From: Pseudomonadales bacterium | GTDB taxonomy: Bacteria; Pseudomonadota; Gammaproteobacteria; Pseudomonadales; JAHRWD01 | Reading direction: 5' to 3' | Assembly (NCBI GenBank): GCA_029210125.1 | Contig: JARGPR010000001.1 | Location: 454,812-518,811 of the forward strand | DNA: 64,000 nt | Shown here: piece by piece, positions 1 to 10,773 of the stretch | Numbering within the stretch: the first letter of the stretch is position 1 | Layout of the letters: each line of letters starts with the position of its first letter | Position numbers and translations under genes: made by a program | Notes under the pieces: generated by a model | What the model was told of the DNA's origin: nothing | The model's database searches: none | What the model saw: only the letters and a program-made list of their open reading frames with translations

Positions 1-138
1 TGTGCCGCCGGTAAAGTCCAACCCAAGTTTTAAGCCGGAAAACAGAAGAGATGCGACAGATAACACTACCAACGCTACAGAAAAAGCTGCGGCGATTTTG
101 CGTTTACTCATAAAGTCGATATTTGTTTTAGTGTTCAT
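1..138 (-). CDS. secF: Protein translocase subunit SecF, N-terminal part (runs off the window)
   Basis: Only the first 46 codons are present; the rest lies beyond base 1. The start ATG is at 138-136. The peptide begins MNTKTNIDFMSKRK, then has a hydrophobic stretch (about residues 14-33) and the motif LGLDFTGGT, the D2-type signature of SecF. SecF forms the SecDF complex with SecD, which uses the proton gradient at the inner membrane to help pull proteins through SecYEG. It lies 49 bp downstream of secD on the same strand, the normal operon order. No strong Shine-Dalgarno sequence is visible, so translation may depend on secD. Confidence 0.9.
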   Translation of the reverse strand, partial: MNTKTNIDFMSKRKIAAAFSVALVVLSVASLLFSGLKLGLDFTGGT

Positions 139-187
139 GTTCAATAAACCGTATTCGTAGTTGTCAGGTGGTAGTTATCAGGTTGAC

Positions 188-2047
188 TCAGATTGACAAT
201 TTTTCAATCTTACGGCCGCCGTACATCAGGTTCACGATAGCGCGGGTACCCATAATGGCGGTAAACATTGAGGTCAAAATTCCGATTGAAAGTGTCACGG
301 CGAAACCTTTTACCGGGCCGGTGCCGACGGCATACAAAATAACGGCTACCAGCAAGGTAGTGATGTTAGCATCAAAAATAGTCACAAATGCACGTTCAAA
401 GCCGGCCTGAATAGCGGCCTGGGGCGACATGCGGTTAGCTAGCTCCTCTTTGATACGGGCAAAAATCAGCACGTTTGCATCCACCGCCATACCCACCGTT
501 AACACGATTCCGGCAATACCGGGCAGTGTCAAGGTGGCGGAGATCATTGACATGATCGCTACCAACAATATCAGGTTAAAGGTCAATGCAATGTTGGCAG
601 CGAGACCGAACATTTTGAAATAGACCAGCATAAAGAGTAGTACCAGCGCCAGGCCAATGGCTACCGAGCGTTGACCGAGTTCGATATTCTGTTTACCAAG
701 GCTAGGGCCAACGGTGCGCTCTTCAACAAAATGCATGGGTGCGGCCAGTGCGCCGGCACGAAGTAATAGTGCAAGTTCAGCGGATTCAGCCGGGCTATCA
801 AGTCCGGTGATCCTAAAGCGATTGCCAAGGGGGGCTTGGATAGTCGCGAGGCTGATGATCTCTTTCTGGTTGGTACGGACGGGCACTTTAGTTTTTTTGC
901 CGTCAATGATCTGGGTTTTTAAACGGGTTTTTTGCTCGATAAACAATACCCCCAGCTCACGCCCAACGTTATCCCGAGTGATGCGGTTCATCATTTTTCC
1001 ACCAGGACTGTCGAGGTTGATATTTACCTGTGGAAAGCCATTTTCATCAAATCCCGCCTGGGCATTGGATACATTCTGGCCGGTGACAATGATGTTTTTC
1101 TCTAGCTCGGCATAACCACGTTGATCATCTTTGAATTTGAAGCGCTGGCTACCGCCTTTCGTTTTAGCGTGTGCCTGAAGCCTGAATTCAAGGTTCGCTG
1201 TTTTTCCCAGTAGCCGTTTTGCACCAGCGGTATCCTGTACACCGGGTAGTTCAACCACGATTCGGTTTCTGCCCTGGCGTTGAACCAGTGGCTCCGAGAC
1301 ACCTAGTTCATTTACCCGGTTACGTAAGGTCGTTAAGTTTTGGCGTACTGCGTAATCTTCAATTTCTTTGGTTTTAAGTTCTGAAAATCTCAGGGACAGA
1401 GTAAAGTATTTATCCTGCTGGCCATCGGTAAGCAGGAAATCATCGTAATCCTTTTTAATGAGCTGGTGAGCTTGATCCCGTGTCTCTTCTTGAATAAAAC
1501 GGATCAGCAATGAATCATCTTCAGAGATTTGAAACTTACGATAGCGGAGCTTTTCTTCGCGTAGTTTCTGTCGGATTTCAGCGCTAAATACCTGCAGTTT
1601 TTGTTGAGCGGCGGCGGAGGTATCCACCTCAAGCAGGAAGTGAACGCCACCACTGAGATCAAGCCCCAGTTTCATCGGCCCCGCACCCATACTTTTTAGC
1701 CATGCTGGTGTGGTTTCTGCCAGGTTCAGCGCAACTACGTAACCACTGTCGAGTTCTGACACCACTGCATTGATAACCGATTGTGCACGTAGTTGATCAT
1801 CATTTTTCTGAAGCCGAATCAACCCGTAATTGTTGATCAGTTGCTCGCCGAAGTGCTCGATACCTGCTTTGTCTAAAGCCGCATTGGCCTTATCCAGAAT
1901 ACGCTCGGAGACCGGCGTTGAGCTGGAATCTGAGGTGATCTGAATGGCTGGGTCGTTGGGGTATATATTTGGCAGTGCGTATATCAGACCAAACGCAAAA
2001 ACGACGACGATCAGCAGGTTTTTCCACAGGGGGTATCGATTCATCAT
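188..2047 (-). CDS. secD: Protein translocase subunit SecD
   Basis: Inner-membrane component of the SecDF-YajC accessory complex. The 619-residue length matches E. coli SecD (615). The N terminus MMNRYPLWKN aligns with the E. coli start, supporting the first Met. A transmembrane helix spans about residues 8-27 and the motif LGLDLSGG falls at 127-134. A large periplasmic region follows, then five closely packed membrane helices from about residue 450, including the conserved VGMAVDANVLIFARIKEE segment with its essential acidic residue. It lies between yajC and secF on the same strand. Nothing is truncated. Confidence 0.98.
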   Translation of the reverse strand: MMNRYPLWKNLLIVVVFAFGLIYALPNIYPNDPAIQITSDSSSTPVSERILDKANAALDKAGIEHFGEQLINNYGLIRLQKNDDQLRAQSVINAVVSELDSGYVVALNLAETTPAWLKSMGAGPMKLGLDLSGGVHFLLEVDTSAAAQQKLQVFSAEIRQKLREEKLRYRKFQISEDDSLLIRFIQEETRDQAHQLIKKDYDDFLLTDGQQDKYFTLSLRFSELKTKEIEDYAVRQNLTTLRNRVNELGVSEPLVQRQGRNRIVVELPGVQDTAGAKRLLGKTANLEFRLQAHAKTKGGSQRFKFKDDQRGYAELEKNIIVTGQNVSNAQAGFDENGFPQVNINLDSPGGKMMNRITRDNVGRELGVLFIEQKTRLKTQIIDGKKTKVPVRTNQKEIISLATIQAPLGNRFRITGLDSPAESAELALLLRAGALAAPMHFVEERTVGPSLGKQNIELGQRSVAIGLALVLLFMLVYFKMFGLAANIALTFNLILLVAIMSMISATLTLPGIAGIVLTVGMAVDANVLIFARIKEELANRMSPQAAIQAGFERAFVTIFDANITTLLVAVILYAVGTGPVKGFAVTLSIGILTSMFTAIMGTRAIVNLMYGGRKIEKLSI

Positions 2048-2182
2048 GACGGACTGTGACTACAGGTTGGGGCGTTACTACTCTTTGTAATAGTTAACGC
2101 TGGGAATGGGTTGGAAGGCCAGCCGCGGATTTAACACAAATAATGTGATCAACGGCTGGCATTAGAATCGTAGCAGTGAAAC

Positions 2183-2527
2183 CTAAATAGCCTTAAGCGT
2201 GCCCTTGGGCAGAATTGCTGTAATGGCGGGTTTTTGTATCTTAACTTCAATTTTGTCGGCGATTTCAACTACTGCAAAATCGTCATCAACGCGCACTACT
2301 TTGCCAGCAATGCCACCGCTACTGATGACTTCATCACCTTTGCTAATGGATGCAATCAAGGCTTTGTGTTCTTTGTTGCGCTTACTTTGTGGACGCCAGA
2401 GTACCAGGTAAAAAACTACCGCAAATACGGCTAGTAAACCAAACTGCATCATCTCTGCAGCCGGGTCGATTTGGCCTGCTGCTGCACCTTCAGCCGCCGC
2501 CTGGGCGGTGGATATAAAAAAACTCAT
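2183..2527 (-). CDS. yajC: Sec translocon accessory protein YajC
   Basis: Small single-span inner-membrane protein (114 aa) that copurifies with SecDF. It has a short N-terminal segment, one helix at about residues 25-45 ending in LVLWRPQSKRNKEHK, then a soluble domain with GDEVISSGGIAGKVVRVDD, the YajC family hallmark. The ATG at 2527 is preceded by AAAGGA at good spacing. The gap to secD is 135 bp and to tgt 131 bp. A shared secF-secD-yajC-tgt-queA transcription unit is expected from gene order in related bacteria. Confidence 0.96.
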   Translation of the reverse strand: MSFFISTAQAAAEGAAAGQIDPAAEMMQFGLLAVFAVVFYLVLWRPQSKRNKEHKALIASISKGDEVISSGGIAGKVVRVDDDFAVVEIADKIEVKIQKPAITAILPKGTLKAI

Positions 2528-2658
2528 CGATTGTTTCCTTTATGTTGCGATTATAAATAATAGTTTCCAGCGGCTACCTGCTTAGCAGGATTGAGCTTCG
2601 TGTTGGAATGATGTTTTCTGGTTATTCTGTACAGATGTTGTTTGGCTATACCAACGTT

Positions 2659-4832
<2,174 letters not shown>

Positions 4833-5011
4833 GAATAAAGAGTGCGGTAATCCGTATGCAGAAAAGAGGGCCTAAACGAGGGCATCGCGCGCTATTTTCA
4901 AAAGCCCGCAAGGGTAATCAATATAGTGCAAAAGTGCCAGCACTTAGCAGCTTGATGAGGGTGTTAAGGGCAACAGCAGGCGTTGCCTATTGCGCTATTT
5001 ATTGGCGCGAG

Positions 5012-5039
5012 TTGACGGTGATAAAACCACTGGTATAAT
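5012..5039 (+). promoter_or_regulatory. Sigma-70 promoter of tRNA-Leu
   Basis: TTGACG at 5012-5017 and a perfect TATAAT at 5034-5039 are separated by 16 bp. The initiation region just after the -10 is GC-rich (CGCCGC), the discriminator typical of stringently controlled stable-RNA promoters. The mature tRNA begins at 5056, 17 bases after the -10. No gene lies between 4833 and 5055. Confidence 0.8.
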
Positions 5040-5055
5040 CGCCGCTCTCTGTTGT

Positions 5056-5142
5056 GCCGGGGTGGCGGAACTGGTAGACGCGCCGGATTCAAAATCCGGT
5101 TCCTTCACGGGAGTGTCGGTTCGATTCCGACCCTCGGTACCA
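5056..5142 (+). tRNA. tRNA-Leu (anticodon CAA)
   Basis: An 87-nt class II tRNA with encoded CCA at 5140-5142. The acceptor stem pairs GCCGGGG with CCTCGGT. The anticodon stem CCGGA/TCCGG encloses the loop TTCAAAA, giving anticodon CAA at 5090-5092 (reads UUG). A variable arm precedes the T-arm containing GGTTCGATTCC. This is one of the UNN-reading tRNAs that carry hypermodified A37, the substrate class of MiaE, which is encoded at 8.1-8.7 kb. Confidence 0.95.
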
Positions 5143-5184
5143 TAACAGAGTACGATATCAGCGGAACGCGATATCCTCGATACC

Positions 5185-5208
5185 AAACCGCTTCCTGCGG
5201 TTTTTTTA
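5185..5208 (+). terminator. Rho-independent terminator after tRNA-Leu
   Basis: AAACCGC (5185-5191), a five-base loop, then GCGGTTT (5197-5203) running into a T tract. It ends the tRNA-Leu transcript 43 bases after the CCA end. Confidence 0.85.
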
Positions 5209-5301
5209 TTTCCCTCTACATTTTCTTCACTTCGTTTTTGTTTTTCCAGGTAGAAGCCATCAAAAGATGGCCTCCGAGTAGGTCGCTACCCGAGTGTTCT
5301 G

Positions 5302-6687
5302 TTACCTTGCCCGTGTCCAGCTAGTTTCCCCTCCAGCATCATTGAGTTGAATACCCTGTTCAACCAGTTCGTCTCGAACTCTGTCGGCGGTAACCCAGTC
5401 TTTGTCGGCTCGTGCCTGGTTGCGGGTTTTGATCAGCTCTTCAATCGTTTCGGCACTGAGGTCTGAATCATTACCTGACTTCAAGAAGGTTTCCGGGTCG
5501 ACCTGTAATATCCCCAAAAATTCAGCACAGGTTTTTAATTCAGCGCCAAGCTTTCTGGATTCTTCCGTCGTTTCAGCTTTGTTAATGTTTCGCGCTAGAT
5601 CAAACATGACTGCCAGTGCTTCGGGGGTATTAAAGTCATCCTCCATTGCTTCGTGGAAACGATCCAGGTATTCGCCGGATTCTGTTGTGGGGAGTTGTTG
5701 GGGATCTTCTATAGTTTGTAGCGCGGTGTAGAGTCGCGTTAAGGATTGTTCGGCATTTTTTAGGTTTTCATCTGAATAATTGATTGGGCTGCGATAGTGG
5801 CTGGCGATCAATAGGTAACGGATTACTTCGGGTTGATATTTTTCAAGTACTTCGCGGATGGTGAAAAAATTCCCCAGAGATTTGGACATTTTTTCCTGGT
5901 CAACACGAACTGCTCCCGCATGCATCCAGAGGTTGGCGAAGGTTTTTCCGGTTGCAGCTTCGGACTGGGCGATCTCGTTTTCATGGTGAGGGAAGCGCAG
6001 ATCGGGACCGCCGCCATGAATATCAAAAGTATCGCCGAGGCAGCAGGTGGACATGGCAGAGCATTCGATATGCCAGCCGGGTCTGCCGTCACCCCAGGGG
6101 GAAGGCCAGCTGGCTTCACCGGGTTTTGCTGATTTCCACAATACAAAATCGAGGGGGCTGCGTTTTTGTGTTTCCACTTCGACTCGCGCGCCTGAGATCA
6201 AGTCCTCGGTATTTTTACGGCTCAGTTGACCGTAGTTTTCAAACTTGCTGATCTCATAATAGATATCGTTGTTATCGGCCTGATAGGCAAAACCCTTTTC
6301 CATAAGGGTACCGATCATGTTGGTGATATCGTCCATGTGATCGGTAGCGCGGGGTTCCTGGTCTGGCCGCAGTACGCCCAGTGCATCCTCATCTTCATGC
6401 ATGGCGTTGATGAATTTCTCTGTGAGCTCCGGAAAAGGAATGCCTGCTTCATCGGCCCGCTGCAGGATTTTGTCATCGACATCGGTGATGTTGCGGATAT
6501 AGGTAACCTCATAACCGCGGGTGCGCAGATAGCGGGTGATCACATCAAACCCAACCATCACGCGAGCATGGCCGATGTGGCAATAGTCATATACGGTAAT
6601 ACCGCAGACGTACATTCGAATTTTACCGGGTTCAATGGGCTTGAATGCACGTTTACTGCAGGTCATCGAATCGTAAATCTGCAACAC
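5302..6687 (-). CDS. cysS: Cysteinyl-tRNA synthetase
   Basis: Charges tRNA-Cys. The best start is the GTG at 6687, preceded by GAGGA seven bases upstream. This gives a protein starting (M)LQIYDSM of 461 aa, the same length as the E. coli enzyme. A longer reading to 6813 would run through the promoter region shared with ppiB and is rejected. Motifs: MYVCGITVYDYCHIGHARV (zinc Cys and HIGH-type site), GWHIECSAMS, GGGPDLRFPHHENEIAQSE (zinc ligands), and the KMSKS loop in EKMSKSLGNF. It is divergent from ppiB. Confidence 0.97.
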   Translation of the reverse strand: MLQIYDSMTCSKRAFKPIEPGKIRMYVCGITVYDYCHIGHARVMVGFDVITRYLRTRGYEVTYIRNITDVDDKILQRADEAGIPFPELTEKFINAMHEDEDALGVLRPDQEPRATDHMDDITNMIGTLMEKGFAYQADNNDIYYEISKFENYGQLSRKNTEDLISGARVEVETQKRSPLDFVLWKSAKPGEASWPSPWGDGRPGWHIECSAMSTCCLGDTFDIHGGGPDLRFPHHENEIAQSEAATGKTFANLWMHAGAVRVDQEKMSKSLGNFFTIREVLEKYQPEVIRYLLIASHYRSPINYSDENLKNAEQSLTRLYTALQTIEDPQQLPTTESGEYLDRFHEAMEDDFNTPEALAVMFDLARNINKAETTEESRKLGAELKTCAEFLGILQVDPETFLKSGNDSDLSAETIEELIKTRNQARADKDWVTADRVRDELVEQGIQLNDAGGETSWTRAR

Positions 6688-6707
6688 TTGGGTATCCTCG
6701 GTCAACT

Positions 6708-6737
6708 TTGCCAATACGGCAAAAAAACGCGTATTAT
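6708..6737 (+). promoter_or_regulatory. Possible promoter for ppiB-lpxH
   Basis: TTGCCA (6708-6713) and TATTAT (6732-6737) are 18 bp apart, about 40 bases upstream of the ppiB start in the intergenic region shared with divergent cysS. The match is moderate. Confidence 0.35.
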
Positions 6738-6777
6738 AGCGGTTTGATTCAATAACTTCTTTAATCGAGAGATGCTT

Positions 6778-7284
6778 ATGTCTGTAGTTTTGTTTGATAC
6801 CACTAAAGGCCAATTTTCAATTGAGCTGGATGCCGAAGCAGCACCTAAAACCGTTGCGAACTTCCTTCAGTATGTAAATGCTGGTTTTTACGATGGAACC
6901 ATTTTTCACCGTGTGATCGATGGCTTTATGGTGCAGGGCGGTGGTTTTGAACCTGGTATGACCCAGAAAAGTGTAAATGATCCGGTTGAAAATGAAGCGG
7001 ATAATGGGTTAAAAAATGATAACGGTACCATCGCGATGGCGCGTACATCGGATCCACACTCTGCGACTGCACAGTTTTTTGTAAACGTTAAAGACAACGA
7101 TTTCCTGAATCACTCAGCCAAAACCTCCGAAGGTTGGGGTTACTGCGTATTTGGTAAGGTCGTTGACGGCATGGCTGTGGTTGAAGCCATTAAAGCGGTC
7201 AATGTTGGTTTTAATGGCCCGCATCAAAGTGTCCCGGTTGAAGATGTTGTGATGACTAAAGTCAGCGTTGCAGAAGCTGAGTAA
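6778..7284 (+). CDS. ppiB: Cytoplasmic peptidyl-prolyl cis-trans isomerase B (cyclophilin)
   Basis: Cyclophilin-type proline isomerase of the cytoplasm (no signal peptide), 168 aa against 164 in E. coli. Motifs: [19 protein letters not shown] (catalytic Arg and Phe/Met pocket), [20 protein letters not shown] and [13 protein letters not shown]. Two ATGs lie in frame at 6772 and 6778; the second has GAGAG six bases upstream and gives the family-typical MSVVLFDT, so it is preferred. It is followed after nine bases by lpxH. Confidence 0.95.
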   Translation: MSVVLFDTTKGQFSIELDAEAAPKTVANFLQYVNAGFYDGTIFHRVIDGFMVQGGGFEPGMTQKSVNDPVENEADNGLKNDNGTIAMARTSDPHSATAQFFVNVKDNDFLNHSAKTSEGWGYCVFGKVVDGMAVVEAIKAVNVGFNGPHQSVPVEDVVMTKVSVAEAE

Positions 7285-7293
7285 TCCCAAACT

Positions 7294-8040
7294 ATGTCTG
7301 TTTTATTTATTTCTGATCTACACCTTAAGCCAGAGCAGCCAGCAGTCGCGGCTGCTTTTTTTCGTTTTATTCGCGAGCAGGCACCGCTGGCGGACGCTCT
7401 GTATATTTTAGGTGATCTGTTTGAGGTGTGGGTTGGCGATGATGACGATGAGGTTTTTTGTCGGCAGGTGATTACTGCTCTGAGGAACCTCTCTGATACA
7501 GGTGTGCCGCTATATTTTATGCACGGTAATCGTGATTTTCTGATTGGTCAGCGGTTCGCTCAGGAAACTGGCGCTACACTGCTCGAAGATCCGACTCACC
7601 TCACGCTGTTTGGGCAGGAAGTTGTGCTGATGCACGGCGATAGCTTGTGCACCGATGATGCGGAGTATATGGAATACCGTGCAATGGTTAGAAACCCTCA
7701 GTGGCAACAGGCGTTAATGGATAAGCCGCTGGCAGAGCGACGTGGGTTTGCCAAGGATTTGCGTGAGACCAGTAAAGAAAAAAACCGGCAAAAACCGATG
7801 GAAATTCAGGATGTGGTAGCTGCGGAAGTAGATGCTATTTTTGAGAATTCGGATTGTCGATTGTTGATACACGGACATACCCATCGGCCAGAAATTCACA
7901 GCATCACAAAAGAGGGATGCGCAGAAAAGTATTACCGCATTGTGTTGGGTGACTGGCATTCGAAGGGTTGGTATCTGATGCTCTACGATGCCGGGTTCGA
8001 GTTGGTTGAATTTGAAATCGAATCACCCGATAGCGAGTGA
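7294..8040 (+). CDS. lpxH: UDP-2,3-diacylglucosamine diphosphatase
   Basis: Cleaves UDP-2,3-diacylglucosamine to lipid X and UMP in lipid A synthesis, at the cytoplasmic face of the inner membrane. The 248-aa product has the calcineurin-like metallophosphoesterase signature: SDLHL near the N terminus, GDLFEVWVGDD, HGNRDFLIG, LMHGDSLCTDD and IHGHTHRPEIH. These supply the Asp/His/Asn ligands of the di-manganese site. Nine bases separate it from ppiB, so they are probably cotranscribed. The gene end meets convergent miaE with a nine-base gap. Confidence 0.97.
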   Translation: MSVLFISDLHLKPEQPAVAAAFFRFIREQAPLADALYILGDLFEVWVGDDDDEVFCRQVITALRNLSDTGVPLYFMHGNRDFLIGQRFAQETGATLLEDPTHLTLFGQEVVLMHGDSLCTDDAEYMEYRAMVRNPQWQQALMDKPLAERRGFAKDLRETSKEKNRQKPMEIQDVVAAEVDAIFENSDCRLLIHGHTHRPEIHSITKEGCAEKYYRIVLGDWHSKGWYLMLYDAGFELVEFEIESPDSE

Positions 8041-8049
8041 GAGCCGTCT

Positions 8050-8658
8050 CTAACTGTCCTCCGGAGCGCCGCTGTGAAACCGAAACTCTGGGTCTGGTTT
8101 TTCTATCAGACTTTTCTCTAACTCGGCAAACTCATTGACCCGATCCGAAATATCCTCCTCCGAGTACAGCTTTGCTAGTTCCAGATAATCCTCGTAGTGG
8201 CGATACTCTGATTTCAGTAGAGATCGGTAAAATCGTTGTAGTTCACCCTCTAATGATGGAATAAGTGCGGCGAAGCGCTCACAGGAGCGTGCCTCAACGA
8301 ATGCGCCGACAATCAATGTGTCAACCAGTTTGGCTGGCTCGTGGGTGCGAACCGGGGCACGAAGCTCCGCAGCATACCGCGATGCGGTAAGGTGCTGATA
8401 TTCAATATTCATCTTACCCATCAGGGTTACGACCTGTTCAAAGTGGAGTAACTCCTCCCGTGCTAATTGGGACATTTTTATCAGAAGATCAGTGCGATCA
8501 ACATAACGAAACATCAAGTTCATAGCCGTTGATGCCGCCTTCTTTTCGCAGTTGGCGTGGTCAATTAACAGAGTCGGAATATTCGTGCGTGCCCGTTCGA
8601 GCCAGGGTTCGTGCGTTGAGCACAATAGTATTGGGATGGGTGGAAAGAGTTCGGACAT
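8050..8658 (-). CDS. miaE: tRNA-(ms2i6A37) hydroxylase MiaE
   Basis: Non-haem diiron monooxygenase that hydroxylates the isopentenyl group of ms2i6A37 to ms2io6A in tRNAs reading UNN codons. The 202-aa product has the ferritin-like ligand pattern: an ExxH-type motif in LAREELLHFEQV, the strongly conserved VEARSCERFAAL, and SEYRHYEDYLELA. The start MSELFPPIP is followed by an extended N-terminal segment as in other MiaE proteins. It is the only gene between lpxH and the tRNA cluster. Confidence 0.92.
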   Translation of the reverse strand: MSELFPPIPILLCSTHEPWLERARTNIPTLLIDHANCEKKAASTAMNLMFRYVDRTDLLIKMSQLAREELLHFEQVVTLMGKMNIEYQHLTASRYAAELRAPVRTHEPAKLVDTLIVGAFVEARSCERFAALIPSLEGELQRFYRSLLKSEYRHYEDYLELAKLYSEEDISDRVNEFAELEKSLIEKPDPEFRFHSGAPEDS

Positions 8659-8730
8659 AGGGGGATCAGCTGAACGGCTGTGTAAGGTTGGGGAGTGCTG
8701 ATTTATCGGATTCAGAAGAGGTAAAGAAAA

Positions 8731-8807
8731 TGGGGTGGACGATGGGGATTGAACCCACGACCGCCGGAATCACAATCCGGAGCTCTACCAACTGAGCTAC
8801 GCCCACC
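8731..8807 (-). tRNA. tRNA-His (anticodon GTG)
   Basis: A 77-nt tRNA on the minus strand with encoded CCA (TGG at 8731-8733). The extra 5' G (G-1) opposite C73, the identity element of tRNA-His, is present. The anticodon stem CCGGA/TCCGG encloses TTGTGAT, anticodon GTG. It is the last tRNA of the Pro-Arg-His cluster in the direction of transcription. Confidence 0.95.
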
Positions 8808-8896
8808 ATTGACTTTTACATGTCGTCCAACTGATTTGTTTTGGGACGACTGCAGTAGTTGCAGCCATATTCTTACGTAAGACTTACGTAAAAAAA

Positions 8897-8973
8897 TGGC
8901 GCGCCCGGCAGGACTCGAACCTGCAACCCTCGGCTTAGAAGGCCGATGCTCTATCCGGTTGAGCTACAGGCGC
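8897..8973 (-). tRNA. tRNA-Arg (anticodon TCT)
   Basis: A 77-nt minus-strand tRNA. The acceptor GCGCCTG pairs with CGGGCGC, with discriminator G and encoded CCA (TGG at 8897-8899). The anticodon stem TCGGC/GCCGA encloses CTTCTAA, giving anticodon TCT (reads AGA and AGG). Confidence 0.95.
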
Positions 8974-9020
8974 CTGACATCTGCATTTGCCCTGAAAAAA
9001 CTCATTCAAAGGCGGTTATA

Positions 9021-9097
9021 TGGTCGGGGTAGAGAGATTCGAACTCCCGACATCCTGCTCCCAAAGCAGGCGCGCTACCAGACTGCGCTATACCCCG
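9021..9097 (-). tRNA. tRNA-Pro (anticodon TGG)
   Basis: A 77-nt minus-strand tRNA. The acceptor CGGGGTA pairs with TACCCCG, discriminator A, CCA encoded at 9023-9021. The anticodon stem CCTGC/GCAGG encloses TTTGGGA, anticodon TGG. First of the three clustered tRNAs in the direction of transcription. Confidence 0.95.
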
Positions 9098-9266
9098 ATT
9101 TCTCCCTCATTTGGGAGGTCGAGATCATACGTAGAGGAAGGGTTTACGTCAACCATTACGGGGTTTGATTCGCTGAATTTATACAATTATTTGGGTATTG
9201 CTGCTAGTTTTATTGCTTATGTCGCAGTTGTTGATTCCGGCCTACTTTTGGAGAAGTGGTGAATTC

Positions 9267-10442
9267 CTAAATAGGGTCGCCGTACAAAAAACGAAGCTCA
9301 ATATTCGTATCCACATTATCCAGCGCTTGAATGAGCTTTTCCTCTAGGTTTGGGTAGGCGGCGATTTCAAGAGGTAGATGGATTTCTGCCAAAATGCCTG
9401 TACATAAATAATTGAGCCGTATTTCATGAATCTGCTGGGCACCATCAATAGGTGCCCAGGCTTTGCTGAGCTGTGTATGGATCTCTTTCCTTAATGGCTG
9501 CAACGAAACGGTTTCGAGGGGGCGTTGGATATGATAATCCTCCTCGGAATCGATATGGAACGTCACATCTTCTATTGATGGGAATTCCTGCAATAACCTC
9601 AACGTAACCCACTGGCCGATCTGATGGCCCTCTGAAACGCTTGCGCGAGCATCGACCTGTATGTGGATATCCACAAAAACCATCGAGCCGCTTTTTCGGG
9701 TTCGCAGGGAGTGTATGCCTTTAACACCATCGACCTGTAGCGCGCAGTGTTTAAATTCAGCGACCTCATCTTCAGGTAACGCAGTGTCGACCAGCTGTTT
9801 GGCGTTTGACCAGGCTAGAGAAAACCCCATCTTACCGATCATCGCCGCAACCAGTATCGCGGCGGCAGTATCGAGCCATAATACTCCGAGCATGGTGCCG
9901 ACAATTCCGACAACGACAACTATAGAAGAGAGGGAGTCGCCCCGGCTGTGCCAAGCGTTGGCGATTAATAGCTCAGAATCGATCTCCCTTCCGGTCTTCA
10001 GTGTGAATCTGTAGATCCATTCATTGATGATGATCGAAAAAACAGCGACCGCCAATGCGGTGGTACCCAGTATCGGTTGGTGGTCGCCGGTTGCGAGTCT
10101 TTCGACTCCCGAATACCCAATGCCCCCAGCAACCGCAATCAGAAAGCTGCCAAGGATTAATGTGCCAAAATTTTCAAACCGGCCATGCCCATAGGGGTGT
10201 TCAGCATCCGCATCTTCATGAGCTATATGGCTGATCACGTAAACCATAACATCGGTTGCGAGGTCAGAAAACGAGTGAATACCGTCGATCAGTAGAGCGT
10301 AGGAGCCGGAAATAAGCCCCGCCAATATCTTGCTGATGGTGAGTACAAGATTAAGTAAAAAGCCATATAAGGTGACGAGTTTGGCTTTCTGTGATTTCGC
10401 TGATTTGCTAAAAGGAGTTGAAGGGTTATTTGAGCTGTTCAT
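9267..10442 (-). CDS. Cation diffusion facilitator (divalent metal efflux)
   Basis: A 391-aa CDF-family inner-membrane transporter, probably exporting Zn(II), Fe(II) or a similar ion by proton antiport. Six helices span about residues 25-215. The metal-site pattern is visible in LLIDGIHSFSDLATD (helix 2) and HSRGDSLSSI (helix 5), with HPYGHGRFE after helix 2. The cytoplasmic C-terminal domain (about 220-390) is long, with His-containing segments such as HIDSEEDYHIQ. The D-x3-H/S-x3-D order in helix 2 is that of MMT1/MamM-type members. The metal cannot be named from sequence alone. Confidence 0.88.
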   Translation of the reverse strand: MNSSNNPSTPFSKSAKSQKAKLVTLYGFLLNLVLTISKILAGLISGSYALLIDGIHSFSDLATDVMVYVISHIAHEDADAEHPYGHGRFENFGTLILGSFLIAVAGGIGYSGVERLATGDHQPILGTTALAVAVFSIIINEWIYRFTLKTGREIDSELLIANAWHSRGDSLSSIVVVVGIVGTMLGVLWLDTAAAILVAAMIGKMGFSLAWSNAKQLVDTALPEDEVAEFKHCALQVDGVKGIHSLRTRKSGSMVFVDIHIQVDARASVSEGHQIGQWVTLRLLQEFPSIEDVTFHIDSEEDYHIQRPLETVSLQPLRKEIHTQLSKAWAPIDGAQQIHEIRLNYLCTGILAEIHLPLEIAAYPNLEEKLIQALDNVDTNIELRFLYGDPI

Positions 10443-10571
10443 GTGCTCACTTTATCACAAAATATCCGGCTGTTGCTGCACAATGGTAGTGGCTATCAGG
10501 AGTGTGGCGATATTTAAAAATTAATGCAGAATTGTCTTGAAAACCCAAAAAAACCGTGATCCGAGCTGGGT

Positions 10572-10580
10572 TTATACACA
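10572..10580 (+). promoter_or_regulatory. DnaA-box-like 9-mer
   Basis: TTATACACA matches the relaxed DnaA consensus TTATNCACA. It lies in the AT-rich part of the 690-bp gene-free stretch, with a second box 193 bases further on. Single boxes occur by chance, so the value is in the pair. Confidence 0.4.
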
Positions 10581-10764
10581 TATGACGATAATTGACATAT
10601 AGGCGTAAAAAAAATGTATAAGAATCCGTTACCCAGCCTATTGACAGTTGTTAACTCATTGATAAGTATGGTTATTACTTAAGACAGGTTAAATAATGAT
10701 CAATTTGTTGTATGCCTAGTAATTACAGGGGTTAGGCACCGCAATACGGGAGATATCCAAAGAG

Positions 10765-10773
10765 TTATCCACA
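10765..10773 (+). promoter_or_regulatory. Perfect DnaA box
   Basis: TTATCCACA, identical to the high-affinity R1/R4-type box of E. coli oriC. It is followed by a short inverted repeat (CCACAGATTCTGTGG). It lies in the same gene-free stretch as the weaker box at 10572. Confidence 0.5.

Noticed and set aside
6688-6813. N-terminal extension of cysS by 42 residues
   Set aside because: The GTG at 6687 has a good ribosome-binding site and gives exactly the family length; the extension overlaps the divergent promoter region and has no similarity to the family.
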